Source of the DNA: Aigarchaeota archaeon
GTDB taxonomy: Archaea > Thermoproteota > Nitrososphaeria_A > Caldarchaeales > Wolframiiraptoraceae
DNA: 19,744 bases
Assembly: GCA_025059415.1 (NCBI GenBank)
Contig: JANXDQ010000012.1
Coordinates: forward strand, 1 to 19,744
Direction: 5' to 3'
Part shown: positions 1 through 6,660 of the stretch, piece after piece
Layout of the letters: each line of letters begins with the position of its first letter
Position numbering within the stretch: position 1 is the stretch's first letter
The notes under the pieces: generated by a model
Database searches by the model: none
Told to the model about the DNA's origin: nothing
The model's input: the letters and a program-made list of their open reading frames with translations, nothing else
Made by a program: the position numbers and the translations under genes

Positions 1-651
1 CCCCATTATTGGTGGGATATACTGTGGAGAGATGTCCACGGACTCGGTCATCACTACGCGCAACCCAAGCGCGCTGGCAGCTCCCTCAGCCTTTGCTCTA
101 GCATCCGCAACCGCGCTTCTTATAGCGTCTAGGGTCAGCTGCTCCTTTTTCTCATCTGAAATCGTGAATTGGAGGCCATACATCCGGTCAGCTCCGGCCG
201 AAAATGCTGTGTCGATCACCCTCCCCACCAGGTCTATGTCCTTGACATCGACCTCAAGAGTGTATGAGGCCTCGTAATCTATTATTTGAGGTGGCTTCTG
301 CTCCCAATCGTACCTCGGATTAACCACGACCCCGACTGTCTCCATGTCCCCTCTCCCTATCCCAATAGACTCCAATGCTCTAATTATCGATGATGTCTTA
401 GATGAGCACTTCTCTAGAGCCTCTGAGGCGGTCTTTCCGTATCCAAGAGATACGAAGGTTATCACGGCGCGATCCGGCACAAAGGAGACTTCACCGTAAC
501 CTGAGACGGTCAGGTAGGTGTATTTTTCTTGGACGCCGGTGGTAGGCTGCTCTGCCACTACATATCCCGATATAAGCCCTATCAAAGAGGTCACAAGCGC
601 CACTACCGCTATTATGCCTATCCCCATCACAACAATCGAGCCGCGATTCAT
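1..651 (-). CDS. SIMPL-domain (DUF541) envelope protein, 3' end cut by window
   Basis: The minus strand is open from an ATG at 651 to the window edge (217 codons, no stop), so the C-terminus is missing. The protein begins MNRGSIVVMGIGIIAVVALV, a basic N-terminus followed by a hydrophobic segment (about residues 5-29) that should act as a signal anchor or signal peptide. From about residue 43 it reads as a SIMPL domain: VSGYGEVSFVPDRAVITF, then a region around residue 95 with GDMETVGVVVNPRYDW, then IDYEASYTLEVDV, and near residue 165 the helix DAIRSAVADARAKAEGAASA followed by LGLRV. These are family hallmarks. SIMPL/DUF541 proteins are secreted or membrane-anchored; the biochemical role of archaeal members is not established. 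The gene lies downstream of the cupin gene on the same strand but 147 bp away, so it is probably transcribed separately. Family call strong; function unknown. Confidence 0.88.
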   Translation of the reverse strand, partial: MNRGSIVVMGIGIIAVVALVTSLIGLISGYVVAEQPTTGVQEKYTYLTVSGYGEVSFVPDRAVITFVSLGYGKTASEALEKCSSKTSSIIRALESIGIGRGDMETVGVVVNPRYDWEQKPPQIIDYEASYTLEVDVKDIDLVGRVIDTAFSAGADRMYGLQFTISDEKKEQLTLDAIRSAVADARAKAEGAASALGLRVVMTESVDISPQYIPPIMG

Positions 652-742
652 CGAGCAAAAAGGAGAAGATGGACCCAATAATGTTTACTAGCAGAACATC
701 ATGTACATAAAAAAGAACAGTAAACTCAGTTGATTAGTATTG

Positions 743-795
743 AAGGATAAAAATAATAGATATGGAGAAGAAATAAGCTACATACCACTGTATGT
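743..795 (-). terminator. Possible terminator after the cupin gene
   Basis: Immediately after the cupin stop codon, in its direction of transcription, lies a perfect inverted repeat (ACATAC-CACT-GTATGT, 780-795). About 25 nt later comes a T-rich tract on the minus strand (roughly 746-760, TATTATTTTTATCC). Archaeal termination depends mainly on T-rich tracts, so the T-run is the more credible part. The rest of the 652-798 gap is AT-rich and holds no ORF or RNA gene that I can see. Confidence 0.35.
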
Positions 796-798
796 GAC

Positions 799-2016
799 TT
801 AATTTAAGATTTTGGGCGCCTCTTGATTCCCGGGCCCAAAGTTCTTTAAGAGTACTAAATCCTCGTTCCCCATGTTTTCTATCTTGACTCCTTCTCTAGC
901 GGCGTCTATTGTCACAAAGAATTCATCACGTGTCAGCTCCCCGTATCTGATTATGGCCGGTGATTCTATCTCGAATTTCCCGAGTTTTCCTCTTCCTTGG
1001 ATGACGACCACCCCGTAGGCTTCTGAATCCCTAATCACGACGGATTTCTTCGGGTATACTGTTAGCTCTTTCGCGCTGAAGTCCTCAGTTCCATATATTA
1101 TCCATTTCTCGTAATATCCTTCTTCCTTCATCTCTTCCGGGCTTTTTACTGGGAGGTGTTTTATGAAGTGGTTTCTCTTGAAGTCGGGGTCTGTATTTAA
1201 GTTCCAGTCTATGAGGTCAACTATGTATTCGAGGTCATTTTTATGTTCCTCAGGGACGTCTTTCATCGCCAAATCCCATGGAATTGTTCTGCCATTTACC
1301 ATGGACTGAAATATCGCGAAAACGTCAGATGATTTCTGTGGTTCATAAGTTAAGAGTGATCCCGGAGCGTGGAGTATTCCAGCCTGGATTAGCCAACTTG
1401 TGCCAGGCCTTATCCTATATGCTCTTGATAGATCGAGAATTCCGTTGTCTCCTTCATTCCACCTCTTCAAGCATTCAATTATATCTCCTCTGTCCGTGGA
1501 TGGATGTAGACCGAAGAAGGTATATGGAAAATTTCCCTCATAGAAGTTTAGTTGAGGCGGAAAATAGTAGGATTCGGGCTTCCCTTCCTTTCCATATTTT
1601 TTCACATGCTCATCCTTTTGATGTAGATGGAATGGTAATGGCCCGGCATAATCAAAGAACTTTGTGAATGTTTTTAGTCCACCATATTTTCTCATGATAT
1701 CCTTGCCCAATACATCATCTCCCATAACTTCTATTATCTCCTTGAGCAAGATCTTTCTGGTCTCTCCATCCGATCTAAAGACTGCATAGCTGAGACCCTC
1801 ATCCTGGGGGGCGCCAGGATTATCGGCCCTAACTGTAGAGGCAATCCACCTCTCGCAAATTCCACCTCTATCAGCCCCCAGAACATATAGGTCACGTTTA
1901 TCCAGTTTAAGCCTTCCACCGGGCTCTCCGATGCTCGTCGGTCGGGGAACCCACGTCGGTGCAAGCCATAAAATACCATCTCCAGATTCTAAAACCTGCC
2001 TGATAAGTTTGTCCAT
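799..2016 (-). CDS. Phosphomannose-isomerase-like cupin protein
   Basis: A 405-residue cupin resembling class I mannose-6-phosphate isomerase. Likely metal ligands are visible: H130 and H132 in PFHLHQKDEH, E148 in GKPESYYF, and H216 in IQAGILHAPGS. These parallel the His...KPE...GTPHA arrangement of ManA-type enzymes that interconvert mannose-6-P and fructose-6-P. A second beta-rich cupin half occupies about residues 310-405 (KELTVYPKKSVVIRD, GVVVIQGRGKLGKFE). The insert around residues 245-290 and the altered first motif set it apart from ordinary ManA, so the sugar substrate is uncertain; another aldose-ketose isomerase or a non-enzymatic cupin is possible. Start: ATG 2016 lies 12 nt after GGAGGTG. 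An in-frame GTG at 2031 would add five residues but overlaps that Shine-Dalgarno sequence, although it sits about 30 nt from the TATA box, as a near-leaderless start would. Confidence 0.78.
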   Translation of the reverse strand: MDKLIRQVLESGDGILWLAPTWVPRPTSIGEPGGRLKLDKRDLYVLGADRGGICERWIASTVRADNPGAPQDEGLSYAVFRSDGETRKILLKEIIEVMGDDVLGKDIMRKYGGLKTFTKFFDYAGPLPFHLHQKDEHVKKYGKEGKPESYYFPPQLNFYEGNFPYTFFGLHPSTDRGDIIECLKRWNEGDNGILDLSRAYRIRPGTSWLIQAGILHAPGSLLTYEPQKSSDVFAIFQSMVNGRTIPWDLAMKDVPEEHKNDLEYIVDLIDWNLNTDPDFKRNHFIKHLPVKSPEEMKEEGYYEKWIIYGTEDFSAKELTVYPKKSVVIRDSEAYGVVVIQGRGKLGKFEIESPAIIRYGELTRDEFFVTIDAAREGVKIENMGNEDLVLLKNFGPGNQEAPKILN

Positions 2017-2056
2017 TGACAGATCATACACCTCCAGTAATGGGAGAGCGGCGCGG

Positions 2057-2066
2057 AATTTAAAAG
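2057..2066 (-). promoter_or_regulatory. TATA box of the cupin gene
   Basis: The minus strand reads CTTTTAAATT, a good archaeal TATA box centred near 2061. A start of transcription about 26 nt downstream would fall near 2035, just at the GGAGGTG sequence. Confidence 0.55.
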
Positions 2067-2109
2067 TAGTGTCGAGGCCCCTCTCAAGGGGGAGTTGCGC
2101 CTTTACATC

Positions 2110-2125
2110 GGATCCTCTAGGATCC
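2110..2125. repeat. 16-bp inverted repeat downstream of tRNA-Ala
   Basis: GGATCCT-CT-AGGATCC is an inverted repeat with 7-base arms and a 2-base centre. It starts 13 nt beyond the 3' end of the tRNA in the tRNA's direction. It could be a trailer hairpin that helps 3' processing or termination, or an operator for the cupin promoter (about 45 bp away). No T-run follows it directly. Confidence 0.4.
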
Positions 2126-2137
2126 TAATTTGGGATG

Positions 2138-2210
2138 TGGACCGGGCGGGATTTGAACCCGCGACCTCCCGCGTGCAAGGCGGGCGATCTCCCAGCTGAT
2201 CTACCGGCCC
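2138..2210 (-). tRNA. tRNA-Ala (UGC)
   Basis: A 73-nt cloverleaf. The acceptor stem GGGCCGG pairs with CCGGTCC and includes a G3:U70 wobble, the classic alanine identity element. The D arm is TAGATCAGCTGGGAGATC. The anticodon stem CCCGC/GCGGG closes the loop CTTGCAC with anticodon TGC (2175-2177 on the plus strand). The T arm CGCGG-GTTCAAA-TCCCG is standard. The discriminator is A73. The following bases are CAT, so CCA is not encoded and must be added post-transcriptionally. There is no intron. A TATA-like box lies about 29 nt upstream, so the tRNA is likely transcribed alone. Confidence 0.97.
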
Positions 2211-2234
2211 ACCCTGGATTCATGTAACAGGGAT

Positions 2235-2244
2235 CATTTTATCC
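2235..2244 (-). promoter_or_regulatory. TATA-like box of tRNA-Ala
   Basis: The minus strand reads GGATAAAATG, centred about 29 nt before G1 of the mature tRNA. Transcription would then start only a few bases before the mature 5' end. Confidence 0.45.
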
Positions 2245-2263
2245 TTTAACGTCTGGGGATGAG

Positions 2264-2452
2264 TCAGCTAAGTAATCCGAGGATCCCTAGGATTAGGAGG
2301 AGTATTAGGAGGAATGAGGCGGCCATAGTAAATAGTGGAATGTTTTCTGATGACGTTAAGATGTTGTATGAGAGGTATCCCCCTAAAAATATTAGGGCTG
2401 CCGAGGCGCCCTTCATCAAACCCGCAATTATCCTCCTCATCCTCTTGCTCAT
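2264..2452 (-). CDS. Small two-helix membrane protein, unknown function
   Basis: A 62-residue protein with a basic N-terminus (MSKRMRRIIAGLMKG) and two predicted membrane helices: about residues 16-32 (ASAALIFLGGYLSYNIL) and 41-61 (FTMAASFLLILLLILGILGL). Positive residues before helix 1 suggest both termini face the cytoplasm. I do not recognise a family. Support that it is real: the composition is that of a membrane protein, and a TATA-like box (2483-2493) lies about 36 nt before the ATG, the spacing seen at many genes here. There is no clear Shine-Dalgarno. The opposite strand is also open across this stretch, but it yields low-complexity Ser/Ile-rich peptide and has no comparable start signals. 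It sits between the HD gene and tRNA-Ala on the same strand. Confidence 0.6.
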   Translation of the reverse strand: MSKRMRRIIAGLMKGASAALIFLGGYLSYNILTSSENIPLFTMAASFLLILLLILGILGLLS

Positions 2453-2482
2453 CTTCGAGTAGTATGGTTCATAGGGACCTAG

Positions 2483-2493
2483 ATATAATGTTA
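2483..2493 (-). promoter_or_regulatory. TATA-like box of the small membrane protein gene
   Basis: The minus strand reads AACATTATATC, centred near 2488 and about 36 nt before the ATG at 2452. Confidence 0.4.
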
Positions 2494-2527
2494 TACGTGG
2501 ATATTTGGAGTGAATGATGTCTATGCC

Positions 2528-3079
2528 CTATAGTCCAAGTTCGCCGCTTATCCTTTTTAAGCCATTTAACGCTATCTCGAAAAACTTTTCCCTAGAAAGG
2601 CCCAGGTCCTCGCAGAACATTATCCTCTCCCTTCTGACGCTTCGCGCGAAGTCCTTTTGCTTGAACTTGCTTTCGAGCGTCCTCACGTTGACTTCTTCGA
2701 GCTTTTTATTTGGCATCACGAGTGCGGCTGCCACGACTAGTCCCGAGGCCGCGTCGGCGGCGATGAGGGCCTTCTCCATCTTGGTTTCAGGCTTTATCCC
2801 GGTGTATTCAAAGTTGTGCGCCTTTATTGCGCGCATGATCTCGGGTGAAACCGCGTTTTTTAGAATGTTTTCGGCTTCAAGGCCATGTCTCTCAGGGCTA
2901 TCTTTGGTTCTTTCATAGTCGATGTCGTGGAGAAGCCCCGCGAGCTCCCACATTTCAACGTCTTCTCCGAGGTATTCCGCTAGGGCTTTCATTATCGCCG
3001 CAACCGAGATCATATGTAGAAATATCTTCTTATTGCTGAGGTTTTGCTCAATTAGTTGTCTAGCCCCCTTCACATCCAT
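2528..3079 (-). CDS. HD-domain metal-dependent phosphohydrolase
   Basis: A 183-residue HD-superfamily hydrolase. The metal-binding pattern is complete: H22 (FLHM), H51-D52 in GLLHDIDYERT, H65 (ERHG), H88 (KAHNF) and D109 (AADA). This is the H...HD...H...H...D layout of single-domain HD phosphohydrolases, which hydrolyse nucleotides or other phosphate esters. Nothing here identifies the substrate. After about residue 130 the protein has a charged helical C-terminus (VNVRTLESKFKQKDFARSV). It starts 50 bp after the aminotransferase stop on the same strand, so the two may be co-transcribed. However, AT-rich TATA-like sequence (GCCTTTATC) in that gap could support its own near-leaderless promoter. 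A weak Shine-Dalgarno (AGGTG) lies about 10 nt before the ATG. It is not fused to RelA, Cas3 or a response regulator, so a signalling or defence role is not indicated. Confidence 0.85.
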   Translation of the reverse strand: MDVKGARQLIEQNLSNKKIFLHMISVAAIMKALAEYLGEDVEMWELAGLLHDIDYERTKDSPERHGLEAENILKNAVSPEIMRAIKAHNFEYTGIKPETKMEKALIAADAASGLVVAAALVMPNKKLEEVNVRTLESKFKQKDFARSVRRERIMFCEDLGLSREKFFEIALNGLKRISGELGL

Positions 3080-3129
3080 GCTTTATACACCTTTCCAATT
3101 CTTGATAAAGGCTTATTGACGGAAACTAT

Positions 3130-4443
3130 TTACCCATATTTTTCTAGGGCCTCCCTTATTCTCCTACATGCTTCTCTCAACGGTTCATCGTCCAATACTG
3201 CCGATATCCTTAGATGGTTATTGTAGTGGCTTCCGAAGCATGCGCCGGGCGCCACCGCGACCCTCAATTCTTCCAGAAGCATCTTCGCGAATTTCCACGA
3301 ATCGAAATTCTCCAGCTTTATTCTCGGGAATATGTACATCGATCCTCGAGGCGGCCTCACATCCATCAAGTCTGATCTAGTTAATTCTTCGTAAAGTATT
3401 CTCAACCTCCTCCCGATCAATTCGATGTTCCTCTTGGCGGCCTCCTCGTCGTTTAATGCTGCTAATGCTGCCCTTTGGACGAATTCCGGGATACAGGTCA
3501 TCGCCGTATTCTGGACCGCCGCCACTTTCTCGACGACGCTCGGCTCTGAAATCACGTATCCAACCCTGAATCCGGTCATTCCCCAGGTTTTCGAGAAGGA
3601 GTTGAGCATGAGCGTTTTCTGGGCTGAAAGCTGCAGGATGCTCGCGGCTCCCCCACCATATGAAAAGTCCATGTAGACTTCATCGCTGACCACCCATGCC
3701 CCAACATCCTCAGCTATCTGCGATATTGCTTTTAGCGCCCTTAGATCAAGCACCTTCCCAGTCGGGTTGTTTGGATAATTTATAATGATGATTTTTGTTA
3801 GTTTGCTGACCTTTTCCTGGAGGGCGTCGACGGGGTCCCAGTCGTCATCGAAGTGGGTTCTTATCTTCAAGACCCTCCTTCCAAGTCTTTTTGCTTGATG
3901 GGCGTAGAGGGGCCACGCCGGCTCGATTACCACCACCTCGTCTCCGGGCTTGGAGAGGGCCTCGATGGATCCATAGGTCGCGAAGGTCCCACCCGCGGTT
4001 ACCGCCACATTCTCCACCTTCAAATCCGCACCAAATTTCTCGGAGAGTTTCTCGGCTATGGCCCTCCTGAGTTCGGCTATACCGATCGCGGGGCCGTATT
4101 TGCTGTATCCCTCGCGCATGGCCCTGTAGGCGGCCTCGACCGCGCTCGGCGGGGCGGAGAAGTCAGGCTCGCCTAGTTCAAGTCTCATGACCGGTATTCC
4201 GGAGAGCTGCATCTCCCGCACCTTCGTGGCGAAGGCCCTCAACCTGAGCCCGTCCTCCTCCCGCTCCTCGAGTTTGTGAATCCTGGAATACTCCTCGATT
4301 AGAAGGCCTAGAAGCCTCCTCGCAAAGTCCTCGCTCAGATTGAGGCGGCGGCATTCCTCTAGGGCCTTAGTCAATGTCTCAGGCCTTAACAGTTCCCCAT
4401 GTGAAATGGCCTCAGAGCAGAGCTTCAGTAATCGCTCGAGCAT
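3130..4443 (-). CDS. PLP-dependent aminotransferase (aspartate aminotransferase-like) with N-terminal extension
   Basis: A 437-residue fold-type I (class I/II) aminotransferase that transfers amino groups between an amino acid and a 2-oxo acid. Visible motifs: LELGEPDF (88-95), GGTFATYG (151-158, phosphate binding), NYPNNPTG (222-229), SDEVY with D254 contacting the PLP nitrogen, NSFSKTWGMTGFRVGY with Schiff-base K285, and NHLRIS with substrate-carboxylate R412. The sequence suggests the aspartate/alanine aminotransferase group, but specificity cannot be read. Unusual: residues 1-65 form a charged helical extension (MLERLLKLCSEAISHGELLR onwards) before the normal start point near LRAFATKVREM. 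Most relatives begin close to that point, at about 370-400 residues. Start ATG 4443 has AAGGAGG 10 nt upstream; a TTG directly before it is less likely. With lysC and asd nearby it could supply aspartate, but it is not in their operon. Confidence 0.87.
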   Translation of the reverse strand: MLERLLKLCSEAISHGELLRPETLTKALEECRRLNLSEDFARRLLGLLIEEYSRIHKLEEREEDGLRLRAFATKVREMQLSGIPVMRLELGEPDFSAPPSAVEAAYRAMREGYSKYGPAIGIAELRRAIAEKLSEKFGADLKVENVAVTAGGTFATYGSIEALSKPGDEVVVIEPAWPLYAHQAKRLGRRVLKIRTHFDDDWDPVDALQEKVSKLTKIIIINYPNNPTGKVLDLRALKAISQIAEDVGAWVVSDEVYMDFSYGGGAASILQLSAQKTLMLNSFSKTWGMTGFRVGYVISEPSVVEKVAAVQNTAMTCIPEFVQRAALAALNDEEAAKRNIELIGRRLRILYEELTRSDLMDVRPPRGSMYIFPRIKLENFDSWKFAKMLLEELRVAVAPGACFGSHYNNHLRISAVLDDEPLREACRRIREALEKYG

Positions 4444-4488
4444 CAAGTCCCAGCCTCCTTGGCTCAGCTCGATTACACCGACGTTAAC

Positions 4489-4498
4489 TCTTTAAATT
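4489..4498. promoter_or_regulatory. Palindromic TATA box between divergent aminotransferase and udp
   Basis: The plus strand reads CTTTAAATTC. Its core TTTAAA is self-complementary and can be read as a TATA box in both directions. On the minus strand it lies about 50 nt before the aminotransferase ATG, giving a leader of about 25 nt that contains AAGGAGG. On the plus strand it is only about 19 nt before the udp ATG, so udp may instead use sequence slightly upstream (GTTAACTC, centred about 27 nt before the ATG) and be leaderless. Confidence 0.45.
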
Positions 4499-4511
4499 CT
4501 TAAGTCTTTTC

Positions 4512-5345
4512 ATGGCCGTGTCGGCCGGTGAACCGAGGTCTGATGGGCGATTCTACCACATCCAGGTTAAACCAGGTGAAATATCTGAATACGTCCTTCT
4601 CCCAGGGGATCCCGGGAGGGTTCCATTAATCGCGGAGTTCTGGGATGAGGGGTGGGAGGTTTCATCGCATAGGGAGTTCGTGGTTTGGTCGGGTAGGATT
4701 AAGGGCCGGATGATATCCGCGTGCTCTACGGGGATAGGATCATCCTCGGCATCGATAGCGATTGAGGAATTGGCCAGGGCCGGCGCACATACATTCATAA
4801 GGGTTGGGAGCACGGGGAGCATTTCCCCCGAGGTAGATGTGGGCGAATTGGTGATCTCCGCGGCGGCGGTTAGACTTGAGGGGGCGAGCCTAGACTATGC
4901 GCCGCCAGAATACCCGGCTTTCGCCAACTACGAGGTTCTCTTGGCCTTAATCGAGGCCGCTGAAATCCTCAATGTGAGGTATCATGTCGGCGTGACGGCC
5001 ACGACTGATAGCTTTTACATCGGCCAGGGGAGGATGGGGTATCGCGGCTATTCTTCGAAGTATTCGAGGGAGGTGATATCCGAGCTCAGGGCGATGGGGG
5101 TAATCAACTTCGACATGGAAACATCTGCAATACTAACAATCTCATCGATTTATGGATTGAGGGCCGGATCCGTCTGCGCGGTCTTCGCAAATAGAATTAA
5201 GGATACATTCAAGGTATCTGGAGAGAGGGAGGCGGCAGCCGTCGCCGTCGAGGCTGTCAAGATACTTCAGGAATGGGATGAATTGAAGAGGGGGCACGGG
5301 AAGCCGCGGATCTATCCATCTCTGCTGAATTTATGGAAACGTTAA
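4512..5345 (+). CDS. udp: Uridine phosphorylase
   Basis: A 277-residue member of the PNP/UDP phosphorylase family, which splits uridine with phosphate to uracil and ribose-1-phosphate in the cytoplasm. It follows the bacterial Udp pattern closely: GDPGRV (32-37, phosphate), SSHREFVVWSG (51-61), CSTGIGSSSASIAIEEL (71-87), FIRVGSTGSI with R97 and T101, RLEGASLDYAPPEYPA (121-136), and FDMETS (200-205, ribose binding). The pair Q172 and R174 in YIGQGR matches the uracil-recognition Gln and Arg of uridine phosphorylases, which favours uridine over purine nucleosides. Length is normal (about 250-280). The gene stands alone on its strand. Its stop codon directly abuts the stop of the convergent ABC permease. 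No Shine-Dalgarno precedes the ATG, consistent with a leaderless message. Confidence 0.93.
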   Translation: MAVSAGEPRSDGRFYHIQVKPGEISEYVLLPGDPGRVPLIAEFWDEGWEVSSHREFVVWSGRIKGRMISACSTGIGSSSASIAIEELARAGAHTFIRVGSTGSISPEVDVGELVISAAAVRLEGASLDYAPPEYPAFANYEVLLALIEAAEILNVRYHVGVTATTDSFYIGQGRMGYRGYSSKYSREVISELRAMGVINFDMETSAILTISSIYGLRAGSVCAVFANRIKDTFKVSGEREAAAVAVEAVKILQEWDELKRGHGKPRIYPSLLNLWKR

Positions 5346-6659
5346 TCACCCCTCTGATCCGCTCGGCCTCTTCCTCAACGTCACTTTCATCGTTACCAAT
5401 CGCTCGCCCATAAATAGCCATGAGCTTAGAATCAGCACGAAGACGGTGTACCCGAGGATTACAGCCATCGATGAAAGCGCCATCACCAAATCTCCTTTAA
5501 AGCCGCCTTGAATCGCTAGGAACAGGTGGGTAAATGGATCGGCCAGAAGCATCAACTTGACTGATAGGGGCAGATTCTCGATTGAAGTGAACATGGAGAT
5601 GAAGAGCGGGGGCATGAGTAGTGGGAATGTGATGGCGCTCACGAGTTGTTGGGCGCTTCTAACATCTCCCCCCAAAATCCCGACCAGCAACCCGATGCAC
5701 GTGGTCATCACCATCGTCAGGAAGATCGTGGACAACAGGACTGGCATGAAGAGAGGTGATGGCTCTAGGAGCCCTCCAAAGCCAGTTTGTGTAAGTGGAA
5801 TTTGACCGCCCGCTTGGGTCGGTATAGCGGCCCCAGCTAGCATGAGCACATAGATTCCCAGTCCCACTATGAATGAGATCGTGCTCAGGAGGACGATGAG
5901 GAAAGTCCCAAAGAGCTTGCTCAAGAGGATTGTCAATCTCTTCGCGGGAATCGTTAAAAGCAGCTCCAGGGTTTTCGACTCTTTTTCTAGCGCTATGCTG
6001 GTAGCAGCAACGGAGGCGGCTGAACTCGCTATGATCACGGCCACCGTTGGAAGACCTATGATGAGGGTCATGAAGGCTGATCCGATGAATTCAAGTGGAG
6101 CCGCTATCTCCCTCCCGAGATATATTATTGCGGATTTCTGGATGATCGGCCTCTCGAAAAAATCGAGATCCATAAACCCTCCATGGATCCCTTCAGCAAG
6201 CTTCCTAAAGACGTTGGTGAGCATCGAAGAAATCCTCTCGCCCATCGTGAGGTCTGAAATGGAGAAATGTTCAAATGAGTAAAACGCATCTATGAACCCC
6301 GGGACACCCCTCGTGAAGTTCCCCGAAAACCCCCTCGGAATGATCAAGAAGAACCTTATCCCAGATTTCTCCGCTTCTCGGATACATTCCTCTTTACTCT
6401 GACAATTCAATTTTACCAAGTAAATTCCCTCTTCCCTCATCAACTGAGGTAAATATGAGGTGGTGAGGTTTGTCTGGTCGAAGTCGGCTACGCCTATTGC
6501 GACTTCTCGGCCGACTTCCTGCATCGCGAAGCTCATGCCCACGCCGGTCAACCCTCCCATTACTGGGAAGATTATGAGCGGGACTATTACCATCCCTATG
6601 AGTATGCTCCTCTCCATAAGCAGTTCTTTTACCTCCTTCTTCAATAGCGGGAGCAGCAT
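5346..6659 (-). CDS. ABC-2 type transporter permease
   Basis: A 437-residue integral membrane permease of the ABC-2/NatB class. TM1 spans about residues 18-45 (SILIGMVIVPLIIFPVMGGL). A large external domain follows (about 46-185), then a cluster of about five membrane helices from residue 190 to 428. The cytoplasmic coupling segment EKESKTLELLLTIPAKR (about 234-250) is the classic ABC-2 motif that docks on the ATPase. ABC-2 systems usually export lipids, drugs, ions or polymers; the cargo here is unknown. The preceding ATPase gene ends at 6661, one base before this ATG, so the two are translationally coupled, and GGGTGG near the end of the ATPase gene can act as the ribosome site. An in-frame GTG at 6671 would give four extra residues and an 11-nt overlap. 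The 3' end touches the convergent udp gene. Confidence 0.9.
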   Translation of the reverse strand: MLLPLLKKEVKELLMERSILIGMVIVPLIIFPVMGGLTGVGMSFAMQEVGREVAIGVADFDQTNLTTSYLPQLMREEGIYLVKLNCQSKEECIREAEKSGIRFFLIIPRGFSGNFTRGVPGFIDAFYSFEHFSISDLTMGERISSMLTNVFRKLAEGIHGGFMDLDFFERPIIQKSAIIYLGREIAAPLEFIGSAFMTLIIGLPTVAVIIASSAASVAATSIALEKESKTLELLLTIPAKRLTILLSKLFGTFLIVLLSTISFIVGLGIYVLMLAGAAIPTQAGGQIPLTQTGFGGLLEPSPLFMPVLLSTIFLTMVMTTCIGLLVGILGGDVRSAQQLVSAITFPLLMPPLFISMFTSIENLPLSVKLMLLADPFTHLFLAIQGGFKGDLVMALSSMAVILGYTVFVLILSSWLFMGERLVTMKVTLRKRPSGSEG

Positions 6660-6660
6660 G

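Noticed and set aside
32..277. Plus-strand open frame of 81 codons at the left edge.
   Set aside because: It is opposite the SIMPL-domain gene, whose minus-strand frame is open to the window edge and has recognisable motifs.
2109..2126. GGATCCTCTAG resembles a cloning-vector polylinker.
   Set aside because: Only 11 bases match, the following bases diverge, and the palindrome lies in otherwise consistent archaeal sequence between a tRNA and a gene. Coincidence is more likely than vector contamination.
2259..2517. Plus-strand open frames opposite the small membrane protein gene.
   Set aside because: They give Ser- and Ile-rich peptides without start signals; the minus-strand frame has a basic N-terminus, two clean membrane helices and a TATA-like box.
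2514..2918. Open frame of 134 codons on the plus strand opposite the HD gene.
   Set aside because: The minus strand encodes a complete HD motif set; the plus-strand peptide is Ser/Leu-rich with no family resemblance.
2528..3079. HD protein as a Cas3-type or (p)ppGpp-signalling defence gene.
   Set aside because: It is a single-domain HD protein with no helicase, synthetase, cas gene or CRISPR repeat nearby.
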